A DNA stretch of 64,000 nucleotides from Mangifera indica (Eukaryota > Streptophyta > Magnoliopsida > Sapindales > Anacardiaceae): assembly GCF_011075055.1 (NCBI RefSeq), contig NC_058143.1:12787057-12851056 (forward strand). Direction: 5' to 3'. Below, one piece after another: positions 1-12,695 of the stretch (its first letter is position 1; the number at the start of each line of letters is the position of its first letter). Below the pieces are notes generated by a model. It made no database searches and was not told the DNA's origin. It saw only the letters and a program-made list of their open reading frames with translations. Made by a program: the position numbers and the translations under genes.

Positions 1-804
1 GTTGAAGCTCTTTTAAACATCTATTCAAAGAAATATTATACAAAAGTGAAATTGATGCCAGGGCATTGTTGAAGTTGTTCACCTTTATGTATAGCTGGAT
101 TAAAGGATGACCATCTATGTTCATGCTTTTCTGAAAATCACTTATCAGCTTCTCTTTAGAAGAGCTGTATTATGTGATGCCTTAATTATTCTAGTGTTGA
201 TTTTCAGCCCTCCAAAGTTCTTGTTTTCGACTCCACTACGAGAATTAAATACAATTGTTTTCTACTCCACAGTACAATTGGATGTACAGTGGGAAAAAAG
301 TCTCACTCGCCAAATCAATGGTTGTTAATTAAATAAATTATAATAATTAAAACTCTTCATTAGTACACTACTTCAAAAGTACTAGCTAGCAACTCTTTGC
401 ATCCATAATACATGGAGTAGTTTATAATAAATTATAATAATTGGAGGCACAATGATTGTACAAGAATTAGGGTAACATTTACGTAAGATTGCACAAGTAG
501 GCACAAATGAGAATGTGTAACACCCCTAAAAAATTCTCACATCGACAAAATATAGAAAAGATGTTAAGTTTATATGCGTATTCCACAACGTTTGTGCTAC
601 TAAGGTAAAATTGGTTAAATAGCCTATGAACTTGACACATTTTGAATTATAAAACCCAAACCAAGACGTATTATGTGTTCAAAATAAATAATATCTTGAC
701 GGGCTATTTGGATTAGGGTGTTATGGTATGAATGTATATAACTGAACTTGGAAAGACGATAAATTTTGCAACTTCAAAATTGATGCAAAGTTAATAGATT
801 CTGT

Positions 805-1490
805 AGGAAGAAATTTCTGGTTCAATTTACTTGTAATATGAAACCTCCACCAGTCTAAGATGAACTTTAAGTTACAGGCATTTAGAATTTTAGTACTTTA
901 CGGATAGCAAGAATTATACCTATGCTAGTAATGTATGGTGTACTTTGGTCAATAAAAATTAGTAGTTTCTTCAAGTTGAAAGGAAGGTTGTGTGTAAAAT
1001 ATCAGGTTGAAGGTCTAGATCAACAGCCACCAGAAGATTTCTATAGTTAAAAGCGAAGGTGGGAATCTTGTTGAATGTACAGTCAAAACCTTGAAATGTG
1101 AATTGAAGCCCACCAAATGAGGCTTAGAGACTTCTGACCAATCTTCTACCACATTGGACTACCTTTTCTTGATTTGAATCGGCTAAATCCCCTGCATTGA
1201 TCGCTCCATGGTTTCTACTTGCACACCGGGGAAAATTAAGTACATTTATAACAAAAGTAATCCTCAATAGGCAGAACAAGCAGACAGATTGATTCAGTAT
1301 GGCAGCAATGACTGGTATTCTATGCTGCAGATACATGTATTCATATTCCTCAGAATTTAATAAATTGATCGGCTTCTCAATAGGGTACCTTATAAATAAA
1401 AAACGTTTTAGCAGACATATCCCCAAGATTTCCAAGATAATAACATATCAATAAGCAAATCAAATGGCGGAAACCACACATGGTTACTCA
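805..1490 (-). other. Conserved block of unknown function, copy A
   Basis: This stretch recurs near 28804-29490 (B) and 43300-43730 (C). On the minus strand A and B share a 103-codon open frame ending at 1124 and 29123. There a TAA stands where C has CAA, so in C the frame runs on (43221-43544). I do not recognise any family in the translation. The same pattern of C open with A and B sharing a stop is seen in the MADS gene, so this may be a decayed exon. It may equally be noncoding DNA. C does not share the upstream part of the frame. Confidence 0.25.
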
Positions 1491-2070
1491 TTTATTATTG
1501 ATTTCTTAACTCCTGTCAGTCTTGCAGGATGCAGATGAACTTCTACAATTTGGTGCTTCTTCTGCAGCCGGTTGGATCTTTCAGTTTATACTAAACATTG
1601 CCGTATTCTGTTCTTTAATATTTATTGCATTTTGTACACATGTACTATGTCCAAACTTAGCAATACACAGGGCAATACCTGTCACATTTATTGTGTAACA
1701 TGTATGCAATCAAATTTGATGATATATAACACTTGTAACAGAGTGTTTCCGATAAAAACTTCAATAAATTTTGATGCTATTGTTAAACATTCAATGCAGC
1801 GAAACTGACCAGTCCGTTTCTGTTGTACAACATTGAGATTAAGTTATGTGTTTGGATCACTGTGGACAAAAATTGTGATCTGATATAGATTGGATCTTAA
1901 TCAGAAATACTGCAAATTTGCGCCTGTGATTCAATTAACATTATTAGGAATAAGAAAGAAGTAGCGAAGCTTCCAGGGGACTAAAACAGTACAACCAATA
2001 TATGATAACAATAAGATCTAAAAACAAGCAACAAATTAAATCCCTCGAGATGAATCAAACACATTTTTTC

Positions 2071-2771
2071 TTAAGGGAAATATGCATTGGACCAAAGAGA
2101 AATGAGGTTGGTATCCCCAAATGGCAATATCATATTCTCCCCACCAAATGCTACATTCTCTGGTGGGCTCATCAAGTCCATAAACCACTGCTCTTCTGCG
2201 TTGCATTGGCTTTCATCTCAAAACCACCCCTCTCTGCCTGCTGAGAGCTCTCTCCAATGCTTGAAGGCTCAGGCGCCGCAGCCTGAGAATGTGCTACCTT
2301 CTAGTTCAAAGTGGCCACCCTCTTGTGAATGTCCCTAAAGTGTTGGTCAATCAAGTATCCAATATCATTAAAGTCCAGAGTGTTCAGACCATGGAGGCTC
2401 CTCCCATTGAGGCCTTGGAACATAACCTGAGTCATCTCCCTTTCGCGGTTATCTTTCCGTTGCTTCTTCAGCTGTTTATTCCCTTTTCCAATCCTTTGCC
2501 GGAGAAAACTATGCTGATTCATCATCTTCTGGCTCTGCTCCATCTCAGGCATCTTCTTGAACTGTGATCAAACTCTTTGGACTCCCGAAGGGGAAGGCCA
2601 AATCTCAGGGTGGGAATAATAGGGACTAGGAATGATGGCACACGCATCAATCTCACAGAGAGTACGAAGCTTACTCACCTTCTTCATTATACCCTTCTTT
2701 CTTTTTTTGAAGGTTGCTTTTCTTGCGGAATCACTGCTGACAAATGCAAGTTTCACCTTCTTTCTGGTCAT
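2071..2771 (-). pseudogene. AGL80-like M-gamma MADS-box pseudogene (unit A)
   Basis: The ATG at 2771 opens a typical type I MADS domain (MTRKKVKLAF start, then a KKRKKG-type basic stretch). The reading frame hits TGA at codon 68 where the open copy in unit C has TTA (Leu68). Past this stop the frame continues with clear similarity to C and meets a second stop (TAG for Lys157). A one-base deletion follows near the codons for residues 192-195. The tail ending in YFP and a stop at 2071-2073 is still readable. At most a 67-residue protein with only the DNA-binding domain could be made. A TATA-like sequence at 2857-2865 is retained. Unit B shares the codon-68 stop, so that break predates the A/B split or was copied between them. 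Confidence 0.9.
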
Positions 2772-3299
2772 CACTCAACACCAAACAAAGAAAGCAAGAA
2801 GAAATATAAAAGCTTTGCGGTGCTTTTTCATGCACATTACAAGATTTTATACATGCTATATATAGATGTGAAAAGATACCAAACTTATTAATACAAGATG
2901 AAGGATTTTATGGGGACTCTGCTTGATGAAAAATTTGAAGAAATTTTGAGGAATGCTCAAATCATTGTAATTAAATTACATGATATGATAAAATCTGAGA
3001 GTAGTGATGTCAAGGTGGCAGTTTAATTGAGAGGATTGAAATTGGTGGGTTGGTGAAAGTTCATTCTTTAGTTTCTTTCATATCAAACATTATTATAGAA
3101 TGATTTTGACTGTTTTTTGGGGACAATGGAAATGTGTACATTCAGTTCTATTGTTCGAGAAGAAGCATCAATGCTTCTAGACACTCCAGAAGGACCGAAG
3201 AAGATGCATATGGGACTGGAGATCGACACTTGAGAAGGATCAGAGAAGAAGCGTCGACGAAGGACGCCGCTTATTTGTTGAATCCTTGTCGACGCTTTT

Positions 3300-4203
3300 C
3301 TCTGCAGCAGCCGAATCCCATTGAGTCACTAGATTCTAGTGAATCACCGAAAAAATTGAAACCCAAGAGGGGAGTATTCAGCTTTTCAAAGTTTAATGAC
3401 GAGCGAAAATTGTTAGTTTTTTAAACTAAAAGAGGAAATGATAAAAATTTTTAGAGTTTTAGAGTTTAATTAAAAAATGACAATTTTGCTCTTGTATCTA
3501 CTAGAAAATATTAATAGAAGTTATTTTATGAGTATAACATCCTTGTCCAATAACCAGACTCATTGTTAAGATATTGTCTACTTTGAACACACAATCCATC
3601 ATAGTTTTGTTTCTAGGTTTTACAACCTAAAACGCGTCTTAACAATTTAAGGAGCTCACAGGTTATTTAACCAGTCAAATTCTCCTACCACTAACCGATG
3701 TGGAATACATAGACAGAGTACAGACATACCCAACATCTTTCCAGTGTTGTATCGATGTGGGATTTGCCTAAGAATATCACATACACCCTCCCTTACAAGA
3801 CCCAACGTCCTCGCTGAGGTTTACCCCACCATCGTTCAAAAGGACATGCGGAGCTACTTTGATACCATTTGTAATATCTCTGATCCAATAACTTGACCTA
3901 CTATCAAGATATTATCTACTTTGGACACATAGTCTATCATAGTTTTGTTTCTTGGCTTTGCAACCCAAAATGTGTCTTAACAGTTTAAGGAGCTCACTGA
4001 CCATTTAACTAGTCAAATTCTCTCACCACTAACCGATGTGGGATACATAGATAGAGTACAGACAGACTTAGCATCTCTCTCGTGCTTTGTCGATGTGGGA
4101 TTTGCCTAAGGGTATCACAATGGATAGTTGTTTAGGTTTTTAAACTACTGTAATTGTACTTTTAATATTATGCTAAAACTTGAGTGGGAAATAGTGCTTT
4201 GGC
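3300..4203. mobile_element. Half hairpin MITE, left arm missing (unit A)
   Basis: The right end (about 4170-4203) matches the right ends of the other hairpin elements in the window, with a CTTGAGTGGGAAATAG-like terminus. I find no matching left terminus in front, and the left limit given is approximate. It is interrupted by the TRIM at 3533-4119. The unit B counterpart lacks the TRIM and ends at 31635. Confidence 0.5.
3533..4119 (-). mobile_element. TRIM (terminal-repeat retrotransposon in miniature)
   Basis: Two direct repeats, 3533-3781 (249 bp) and 3870-4119 (250 bp), flank an 88-bp middle. Read on the minus strand the repeats begin TGTGATA. Just inside the 5' repeat lies TGGTATCAAAGTAGCTC (3851-3867), close to the usual primer-binding site for initiator tRNA-Met. 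A purine-rich GTAAGGGAGGG tract precedes the other repeat. No coding capacity is present, as expected for a TRIM, which depends on enzymes from other elements. The two repeats differ at many sites (roughly 18 percent by eye), so this is an old insertion. Unit B has uninterrupted sequence here. Candidate target duplications (ATGAG / ATGGA) are imperfect. Confidence 0.8.
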
Positions 4204-4246
4204 ATAAAACATATTAAAGAGAGTATCGATTGTTGGTTTTAAAATA

Positions 4247-4969
4247 GGCCAAAACACTTATTCCCACCCAAGATTTAGTGTATTCTCAAACTCTTACTCA
4301 CGAAAATTCAAAAACTCAAATACCTATCTATCATTGAATTTTTGTTAAAATTTTTAATTAAATGTAAGGGTAAAACGTCATTTTAATAATATTATTAAAA
4401 AATAACATAATTTATTATACTCCCCCCTTCCCCAAGTTTTAAAAATTAATAATTTCACCCCCTGCGTAAAGTTTTCTAGTTTTAAAAAGTCACATTTTCT
4501 TCCCCTCTCAAACCTAGGGTTTTTTCCTTGTCCAAATGAAACTCTTCATGTGGACGAAAACGTGTCTAAACAATTCGTTTGGATTCATCAAATCCAAATG
4601 AAGATTGTAAAATAATAGAGAGAGATAACAATGGCTTAGAGTGGAATGAAGAGGTCTTCGGAGATGGAGATCGTAGTCAGAGATGTGAAGAAAAAAAAAC
4701 CTATGTTTGGGGGGGCGAGTGGGAATATGACTTTTTAAAACTGAAAAACTTTAAGTAAGAATGAAATTATTAGTTTTTAAAACCTAGAGAGAAAAATATA
4801 ATAAATTATATATTTTTTCAATATTATTGTTAAAATGACGATTTATTATGATATTTAACTAAAAATTTTAACAAAATTTCAATGACAAATAGGTATTTGG
4901 GTTTTTGAAACTTTGTAAATAAGAGTTTGGGAATACACTTAAACTTGGGTGGGTATAAGTCTTTTAGCC
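4247..4969. mobile_element. Mutator-like hairpin MITE (unit A)
   Basis: The left end reads GGCCAAAACACTTATTCCCA and the right end is its imperfect inverse. The element is flanked by a perfect 9-bp target duplication TTTAAAATA (4238-4246 and 4970-4978), the size typical of Mutator-type transposition. The arms pair over much of the element. There is no transposase. The orthologous copy in unit B (31679-32390) has the same target duplication, so the insertion predates the A/B split. Confidence 0.85.
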
Positions 4970-5887
4970 TTTAAAATATTATTTTATAATATTAATGTTA
5001 GTATTAAAATTGAAATCAATGGAGTTATGTTTCATCAAGCTGAAAAATCATATGTTGAAGTAACCATTTATTCATAAATGCTGATGTGTGCATGAATCAA
5101 ACTTTTGGCCCAGTTTTTGGGGGTGTGAAACCAACCCATTAGGGCAGTCTTTTACAAGCCCATGAAGCCAGGAAATTTATAAATCACAAAATTTTTTGTT
5201 CAACAGGATTTTGCGCTAATGGGCCTCGTGTGTGCCTATTAATTCATAAATGCTCTACCGGCTGTGTGGCTAAAGAAAATGAAAAACTATTTTAAAAATC
5301 TATATTTTATTATTGAGGTTATTTTATTTTTATATTATCAATTTTATTTTAAAAATTAAACTACTATTCAAATAATTTTAAATTTATTATAATTTTATTA
5401 TTATTTATTAATTTTTTAAAACAAAAATACACTTATTTTCAATTAATATAACAATAAATATAAATAATATTTTAGAATAATTACACCAAAGATATTTAAA
5501 TAAAATAATATTTTTATATTCTTTTATTACATCCAATTAAACATAATACTTATTTATATTTATTAATATTTATCAAATATAATAATAATAATTTATACTC
5601 AGTAATCTAAAATATTACCAAATCAGAAGTACTAGAGATAAACTCAAAAAAAGAGCCCCTCTTCACACTTATATAGGCGATTTCGTCATGTATATACTGC
5701 AATTATATACACCATCCGTTAAGAATATGAAATTCATCAAGAGCTTAACATTTATCCTCTCATTTAATGTAGTCTAGCACTACCTTCACCATAAGAAAGG
5801 ATAAACAATTATCAATGCCAGTAGGATTAACAAACGACTTGTTATTACCTATATGCACCTTATTCATGGGTAATCCAAAGTAGAAAT

Positions 5888-6244
5888 TAAGGGTAGATAT
5901 GAATCAGACCAAGCCCAAACACCTTTTTATTTAAGTTTGACTAAAGTAAAAAATAATCTAATTCGAATTCATCAAGCCAAAATTAACATAGCTCAAGTTC
6001 AATCTGAATACAAAATAATTTGGCTTGGATTGATTCAAAGTCATAATTCAAATCTATGCCTTGAATTTATAACTCATTAACAAAATAACATCATTTTATC
6101 TAAATAATAAGCAAATCCAATAATTCGAACCAAATCAAGCCACAAATTCCAAACACCAATTCAAATTAAACTATGTCACAAATTCAAACTGTTGATTTGA
6201 GTTATAAATTCGAGTTAAATTGATTCAAATCGAATCTAATCCTA
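5888..6244. mobile_element. hAT-like MITE, AT-rich (unit A)
   Basis: The ends are TAAGGGTAGA and TCTAATCCTA, imperfect inverses. The 8 bp after the right end are GCAAGATT, which is exactly the left flank of the orthologous copy in unit C (47207-47214), so the original target duplication was probably GCAAGATT (8 bp, the hAT size). The interior is made of short, degenerate AATTCAAAT-like repeats. Unit B lacks it through a larger deletion. Confidence 0.6.
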
Positions 6245-6533
6245 GCAAGATTAGCTAGATTAAATTTTTGAATTTGTGTGCTCTGGTTTTTGTTTTAGCT
6301 TGTAGTGGACAATTGAAAATTGATTTGTTATCGGTGTTTATTATCGAGCGGAGGAGGATAGATTTAAAATTTCAGAGATTTTTCTTTGTTTCTGATAAAA
6401 ATTGGAGATATGTGAATAGTATTGTACCTTTAATTTTGGTTCCTTTATTTGGTTATGAGAAACATAGAAAATGTAAGGAAAATTTGAATTTAACGCTGTG
6501 AACTTGTAATGGTCTATTTGATTTTTTGGGAAA

Positions 6534-7316
6534 GGCCAAATCACTATTTCCCACCCAAGGTTTGATACAACTTTCCACTTACTAATTATCAAAAATCTAA
6601 ATACCCATCCATCTGTTAAATTTCACTGTTGTTGTCAAATGTGAAATCTTCATTTAAAAAATTTATTTAAATTCATATTTTAGGATAACCCTAAAGTTTT
6701 AAAATGTTTATTTTTGCACCCTAACCTCATATTTTCCAAGTTTAAAAACTGATTTTTTCCCCTTGAAGTCTAAAGTTTTAAGCCCTCATCTTTTTTTCCA
6801 TTCTCGTTTTAAGCCTCCAAATTTTTAAAAAATTTCAGTTGCATCTTGATCTTCCTTTCTCCTTCACGTTTTAGACTAGTTGTTTTTGTCTAAAATGAAG
6901 ACGGTCGGAGAGGGGAGGGAGAGTGGACGGGAGGGACAGAGTCGATGGTCTGAAACGATGGATAGTCGTCAAAAATCAAATCTGGAAATTGAGGGAGAGA
7001 GAAGGGGTGAAACTAAAATTTTTACAAAGTTGGGGGGCAACTGTAATAAAAAAAAAAAAAGAGGAGGCTTAAAACCCTAAACTTGGGAAAGTCTGTTTTT
7101 AAACCTAAAAAATATAATATTAGGGGGCAAAATTGCACATTTTAAAACTTTAGGATAATTCAAAATATGAGTTTAAATAAAATTTCAAAATAACAATTTT
7201 ATCTCCAATAGTAACAGTGAAATTTAACAAACGGATGGATATTTAAATTTTTAATAATTAGATAGTGGAAAGTTAGGTATACATCAAACCTTGGATAAGA
7301 AATAGTCTTTTTGGCC
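6534..7316. mobile_element. Mutator-like hairpin MITE (unit A)
   Basis: The ends start with GGCCAAATCACTATTTCCCA and close with the inverse ending in GGCC. The flanking 9-mers are TTTGGGAAA and TTTGAAAAA, an eroded target duplication. The orthologous copy is at 33516-34413 in unit B. The unit C counterpart (near 47930) has no such element. Short open frames inside, such as 6880-7080, are low-complexity and not convincing. Confidence 0.75.
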
Positions 7317-7654
7317 TTTGAAAAACGAAAAACCATCGGTAAACATAGCAATGGCCCAATTGTTTAATATTAAATAATTAAATATTAAACACAGCAATGG
7401 CCCAATTGGATGATTTTTGTTCCCTTGAACTTTAGGTTGAGAATTGAGATATGGCTTTGCATCTTTGAACTTTATATTTTATTCTTTAAATATTATTCTT
7501 TGCATCTTTTTGTTTCCATATTTTGTCTTAGATGTGTTGTGGGCATCCCTTCTCAGTTGAATACTCATTTGCCAAGTTGTTACCAAAAGATTTTGAAAAA
7601 AAAAAAAAAAAAACTAAGAAAAGGATTAATTTTTAAATTAACAAAAAATACTAA

Positions 7655-8127
7655 GAGTACGTTTGGTTTGGGTAATATTTTATTACCAAAACAGAAAGAT
7701 TATCTTGAAGATAGATTATTTAAAAGATTGCTAAATATAAATGATTACTATATTTGATAAAATTTGATAGATATAAATAATTATTGTGTTTGGTAATAAA
7801 AGATTATTAATAAATTATTTTACTTAAATGTCCTTGAATATAATTATTTTTAAATATTTTTTTAATTATTTGTCATATTATTTAAAAATAAATTATTTTG
7901 TCTCAAAAAAATAATAAATAATAATATAATTATAATAAAATCAAGATTACTTTGGTAATCTTTAAATACTTAAGGTGAAGGTGGTAATCAGATTACCACC
8001 TATATTACCTATCACATCAGTATTGGTAATAGAAGATTGTTGTAATATTGTATTATTGACAAACCAAACAAGGGAATAAAAGATAGATTACCAAGGTAAT
8101 CTTAAAAAACTGGAACCAAACAACCCC
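7655..8127. mobile_element. Tourist-like (PIF/Harbinger) MITE
   Basis: The ends GAGTACGTTTGGTTTGGG and (inverse) GGGGTTGTTTGGTTCC are imperfect terminal inverted repeats, flanked by TAA on both sides (7652-7654 and 8128-8130). A 3-bp TAA/TTA target duplication with a GTTTGGTT-type terminus is the usual signature of Tourist-like elements. Unit B has an empty site with a single TAA at 34739-34741. The interior is AT-rich and full of GGTAATC/GATTACC inverted words. It encodes nothing. Confidence 0.8.
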
Positions 8128-8400
8128 TAATAGAATTAGACAATGAATGAGTAAAAATTTGTCTAGAAAATAAATTTATTAAATATATCATTTTCCTCAC
8201 AACATTAAAATGTAAAATAGTATTAAAGATAAATTTGATAAATGTAATATCTACGAAGGGTATTTCTATCGTTTCACACACATTTAAATAAATATTAATG
8301 AAAAATATTATAATAAAAATAAAATTATGCATATCTATTTTGAGTATACAAATAAATACATATTTATATATGTCACTATGTGACTGAATGATTTCGAATT

Positions 8401-9308
8401 AATCAAAAGATTTATTCCCACCCAAGGTTTAGTATAAAGGCAAACTAACACCTGTGATATTTTAAAAACTCAAATGTGCACTCCTCATGCAATTTTTGTT
8501 AAAACTTGCTAACTATAAGGGTAAAATCATCATTAACTAATAGTATTAAAAAACTAAAATTTATTTCATTCTTCCCTTTTAGTTTAAAACACTAACAATT
8601 TCCCCCCACCCAAAAGTTTGAAAAGTTACTTTTTTCCCTATTAGGCTTTCATTCCTTCCCTTCTTTCTCCAACCTCTTATATGTTGACACTCTTTCCCAC
8701 ATTCCAGATGAAGACACTATCATCATTCTCCAACCGTGAACTCGACGAATCGTTGCATGTCATCCAAATCTGTCGAATGACAAACACGTTTGTGGACACA
8801 TCTTCATTGTGTTAGTGGCTAGAGAATGGTCCCAATTCAAATGGACCGTTGACGAAGAGACAAAGACGAACCATTCTTCAACCATGAATGCGATGAAGAT
8901 GCAGCCACAAACGCGTTTGTCACATGATGGATTTGGACAACGCATGACGATCTGTCGTGTTTGTGGCTGGAGAACAGTGGTCATGTCTTTATTTAGGATG
9001 CAAGAGGGAGTGTCGACAGATAGGAGGTTGGTCGGAGAACATCATTGGAGAAGGAAAGGAAGTCTAAGGGGAAATGTAATTTTTTAAACTTTTAGGTAAG
9101 GGGAATCATTAGTTTTTCAAAATAAGGAGGGAGAATAAGATGAAATTTTAGTTTTTAAATATTATTGGTTAAATGACTATTTTAACCTTGTAGTTAAGAG
9201 CAAGTTTTAACAGAAATTACATAATAAATGGGTATTTGGGTTTTTGAAATCCCACAAGTGTAAGTTTGTCTTTACACTAAACCTTGGGTGAGAATAAGTC
9301 TTTTGACC
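8401..9308. mobile_element. Mutator-like hairpin MITE (unit A)
   Basis: The left end AATCAAAAGATTTATTCCCA and its inverse at the right end (GAATAAGTCTTTTGACC) delimit the element. Flanking 9-mers TTTCGAATT and TCTTGAATT fit an eroded 9-bp target duplication. The two arms are related over most of their length, so a transcript could fold back. The ORFs seen on both strands (8760-8984, 8809-9087) are mirror products of the two arms and not genes. Confidence 0.75.
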
Positions 9309-10297
9309 TCTTGAATTAAAAATAAAGTAATACACAATCATGTGTTGACACACATAAGTATGTACTCATTTATATACTCAAAGTGGGTACACATAATATT
9401 GTTCTATAGTAATTCTAAACTTTACTAAAATTAAATCACTCTTTAAAAAAATAAGTAGTGTTATGCGTATAAAAAATATGCACAACTGTATATACAAACA
9501 ATGATATATAATTATATAATTAGGTAATTTTAAATTAGATATAAAATAATATTCAATCATATAATAACATATCATTATTAGTGCATAAAGTTATGCACAA
9601 AGTTTTATTGAAAAAAAAAAAACTTACATGAAATAGTCTAGTCTCATTTAACACAAACAGTTTACATGTTTGGACTAGGAGTAGATTTGATCTGAACTCT
9701 ACAAGTTTGGATCAATGTTTAATCCAAATATGCCAAGTTCAAGTAAGGGTATTTCCAATTCTTGATTAAGTCAAGCCAACTTGACTAAATTGAGTTGCTA
9801 AAAATTCGTCTGCAAATTGATTTTTTTTGACAACTTTTCAATTTCTTTAATAAATTTGTTTCTTCTTTGATGATTTTTCTTCTTCACTAGCATATTTTTT
9901 CTTTTTTTTCATCTTTGACGACTTTTTTTTCCTCTGCAATGGCTTTTCCAACAAACTCATTATCAATCAAACAAATCAAGTTTAATTTTGAACTAGTCGT
10001 TCTAAATTTTAATCAAGCTCAAATTAACTTTTATTTGGATTCGGCTCAACTCAAATCCATTCTTGAAAAGACAATACAAATTAGTGTCTTTTATAAGCAA
10101 TGGATTGTAGATGTATGAACACCCAAATAATATGAAAGATTTTGGAAGCTTGTCAAAATCCACACCTTAACAGTAGAAATATGAATTAAAATCTTTTTCC
10201 TACTTTGAATTTTCTTGAACTTTTAAACACCAATAATGATTAATGAATGTGTTATTGTTTGTACCATTTTTTTCTTTTTTTGGTTTCATTTTTTATA

Positions 10298-12507
10298 GGT
10301 CGAACGACTTATTTCTATCCAAAGTTTACTTTTTTTCCAAGTTCTCATCTATTATCTTTAAGAAAATTAAATATCCACCTATAGACTATTAGATTTGTTA
10401 AGGGTAAAATCTGAAGGATTGAATGATCTAAGAGGGGGGTAAATTAGATAATCTAAAATAATTTTTACCAAATTAAAGAATTAAACCAAGTTAATCAAAT
10501 TAATGAATATTGCCTATTTTTAATGCAATTTGTGAAAATGACAAGAATATTTCAAATAATTAATACAATCAAAATAACATAGCAAAAAATATAAGTTTAA
10601 TGGATGGGAAAATCAAATATGCAATATATAGTGGTTCGGCACAACCCGGCCTATGTCCACTCCTCCAAGCTATCTCCCTTGAAGTATTCTACTGATCCTT
10701 GGTTGACAAAATCCCAACCAAGCTTTTCTTCACAACAAAAAAATAGCTTCGAAGGTGTTATTTACCTTTACAAGTATTAGAACTCAATTTTTTTCACTAA
10801 AAATTTTATAATCTCTCCAAAAGTAAACCTCACTCTTTTATAATATGAATTTTTGGTATTAATTAGAAATATAATCTCTCTCAAATAGTGTATATAAAAG
10901 TTTAAGCTTAGTACAACCCAATGCAATTGAAATTACAAAGTGTATGAACAAGGGTTTTAAATAGAGAAGAGAATTTGCAAGTGAATAGCTCAAAACTAAT
11001 TTGCTCTCAAACATATGGAAATTTTTTGTGGCAAAAGTCCTTTACAAATGAATTTGATTGGGTTTATATAGGGAAAAATGAGGAAAGTTACCGTTGTGCA
11101 CAAAAATTAGTCGTTTTAATTTTTCAGAAAACATAAAATTCGATCAACCAGATGTAATTCGATCAACCAGAAGTGACATAGTACTCCCATGGTGTCTACG
11201 TAACACTAGCGATTAGAAAGTTCAAAGCAAAATTTGGTCGATCAGATTTAATTGGGTCAACCAAATTTCTCAAAGCAAAAATACATGGCTTCTAGATAAT
11301 TCGGAAGCTGCCAATGAAGAATTCGATTTGTCAAATTCGGTCAATCAAATTTTATTACATTTTACCCCCTGAATTTTTGAAAATTTTATTTACCCTCTAA
11401 ACCTTTGAAAAGTGACAACTTAACCCATATTTGAAAATTCTTTCAAAACCAACTTTGAGATATGAAAATGTAATTCACAAAACTTCATTAATTTAAATGA
11501 GTTAATAAATTTTGATTAAAAAAATTGGCTTAGCCCAATAAGTTTGAAAAACTATATTTCAACTCAAAATGTGAAAGATATGAGAATAAGTTTTCAAATA
11601 AGTTATCACATGCAAATAAATATTCTAATCAAAACGAATGCTCCAAATTACAAACATATCTATCTAAACTTGAGTTTTTTTTCAAATCTTTAAGAATTCT
11701 TCACTTGAGTCTTGTCTTTCATTTCCATCTTGAAACTCCTTTAAGTGTATTAGAAAAATTCTCACAATCTAAACTCACACTCAAGTAAAGTCATTAGTTA
11801 ATATGCTAAGGGATATATTAGTTTGTTATCATCAAAATAATAATAACTATTTGAGTCAACAAAAACATTATTTTATCAGTAATATTAAAATTATATTAAA
11901 ATTTTATCTCTTTTTCCCCCAAACCCTAAAAACTAACAATTTTCCCCAATGCCAAGTTTTAAAAAGTAACATTTTCTCTCCAATGTTTAATTTTCATTCT
12001 TCGACACCATCTCTAACAGTCTCTTTCTCATGATGTTTTCTCTTCTTCTGGCGATCTCTCTTTCCCTATCTCTCCCTCTGGTTGACTATGCAAGTCGAGA
12101 AGGCAAAGAGTTTTGTCTAGAAAGACAACACATCATCTTCACAGAAGAAGACACTCATCTTTGACTAGGAAGACGACGTTTCATCTTCCCAAATGAAGTT
12201 TTTCATCTTCCTAGTTTAGACAACCAATCAGAATGAGAGATGGATAGAAAGAGACCATTAGAGGGAGAATGAGATAGCACTAAAGAATGAAAAATAAACC
12301 CTAGGGGGGAAATATTACTTTTAAAAACTTAGCATAAGAGAGAAATAGTTAGTTTTTAAGGTTTAGGAGGAAAAAAAAGATAAAATTCTAAAACTAACGA
12401 ATTTGGTTAACTTTAATAGCACATGAAAAGGTATTTGAGTTTTCAAAGATAATGAGTGGAAACTAGGGGAAAAGGGTAAATTTTGAGTGGGAATAAGTCC
12501 TTTGGCC
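10298..12507. mobile_element. Mutator-like hairpin MITE split by a nested insertion (unit A)
   Basis: The left end GGTCGAACGACTTATTTCTA and the right end (GAATAAGTCCTTTGGCC) match the ends of the intact orthologue at 37142-37916 in unit B. Flanks TTTTTTATA and TTTTTAATA form a near-perfect 9-bp target duplication. About 1.45 kb is inserted into its left arm. Confidence 0.75.
10412..11865. mobile_element. Unidentified 1.4-kb insertion inside the MITE (unit A only)
   Basis: By comparison with unit B the sequence is interrupted from about 10412 to about 11865. The insert begins TGAAGGATTGAATGATCTAA and includes a GTGGTTCGGCACAACCCGG stretch followed by a C/T-rich stretch. It also holds several degenerate AATTCGATCAACCAGA words (11140-11345). 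It has no long open frame. It could be a solo LTR or another non-autonomous element. I could not find clean ends or a target duplication, so the limits are approximate. Confidence 0.5.
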
Positions 12508-12695
12508 TTTTTAATATATCATTTTTATCACCCGCTATCCATATCTTATACTTACATTATTCTAAAGAATAATGTTATATGCACAATTAATATGTACAAC
12601 TTTATACAAAAATAATGTTATATTATCATATGATTAGATAGTTTTAAATCAAAGATAAAACAATATCCAATCATATAGTAATACCCTAGAATATC

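Noticed and set aside
6268..6501. 77-codon frame that is also open in unit B (33249-33482)
   Set aside because: There is no ATG at the start, the flanks are TE-like, the C copy near 47690-47930 is altered, and I recognise no domain.
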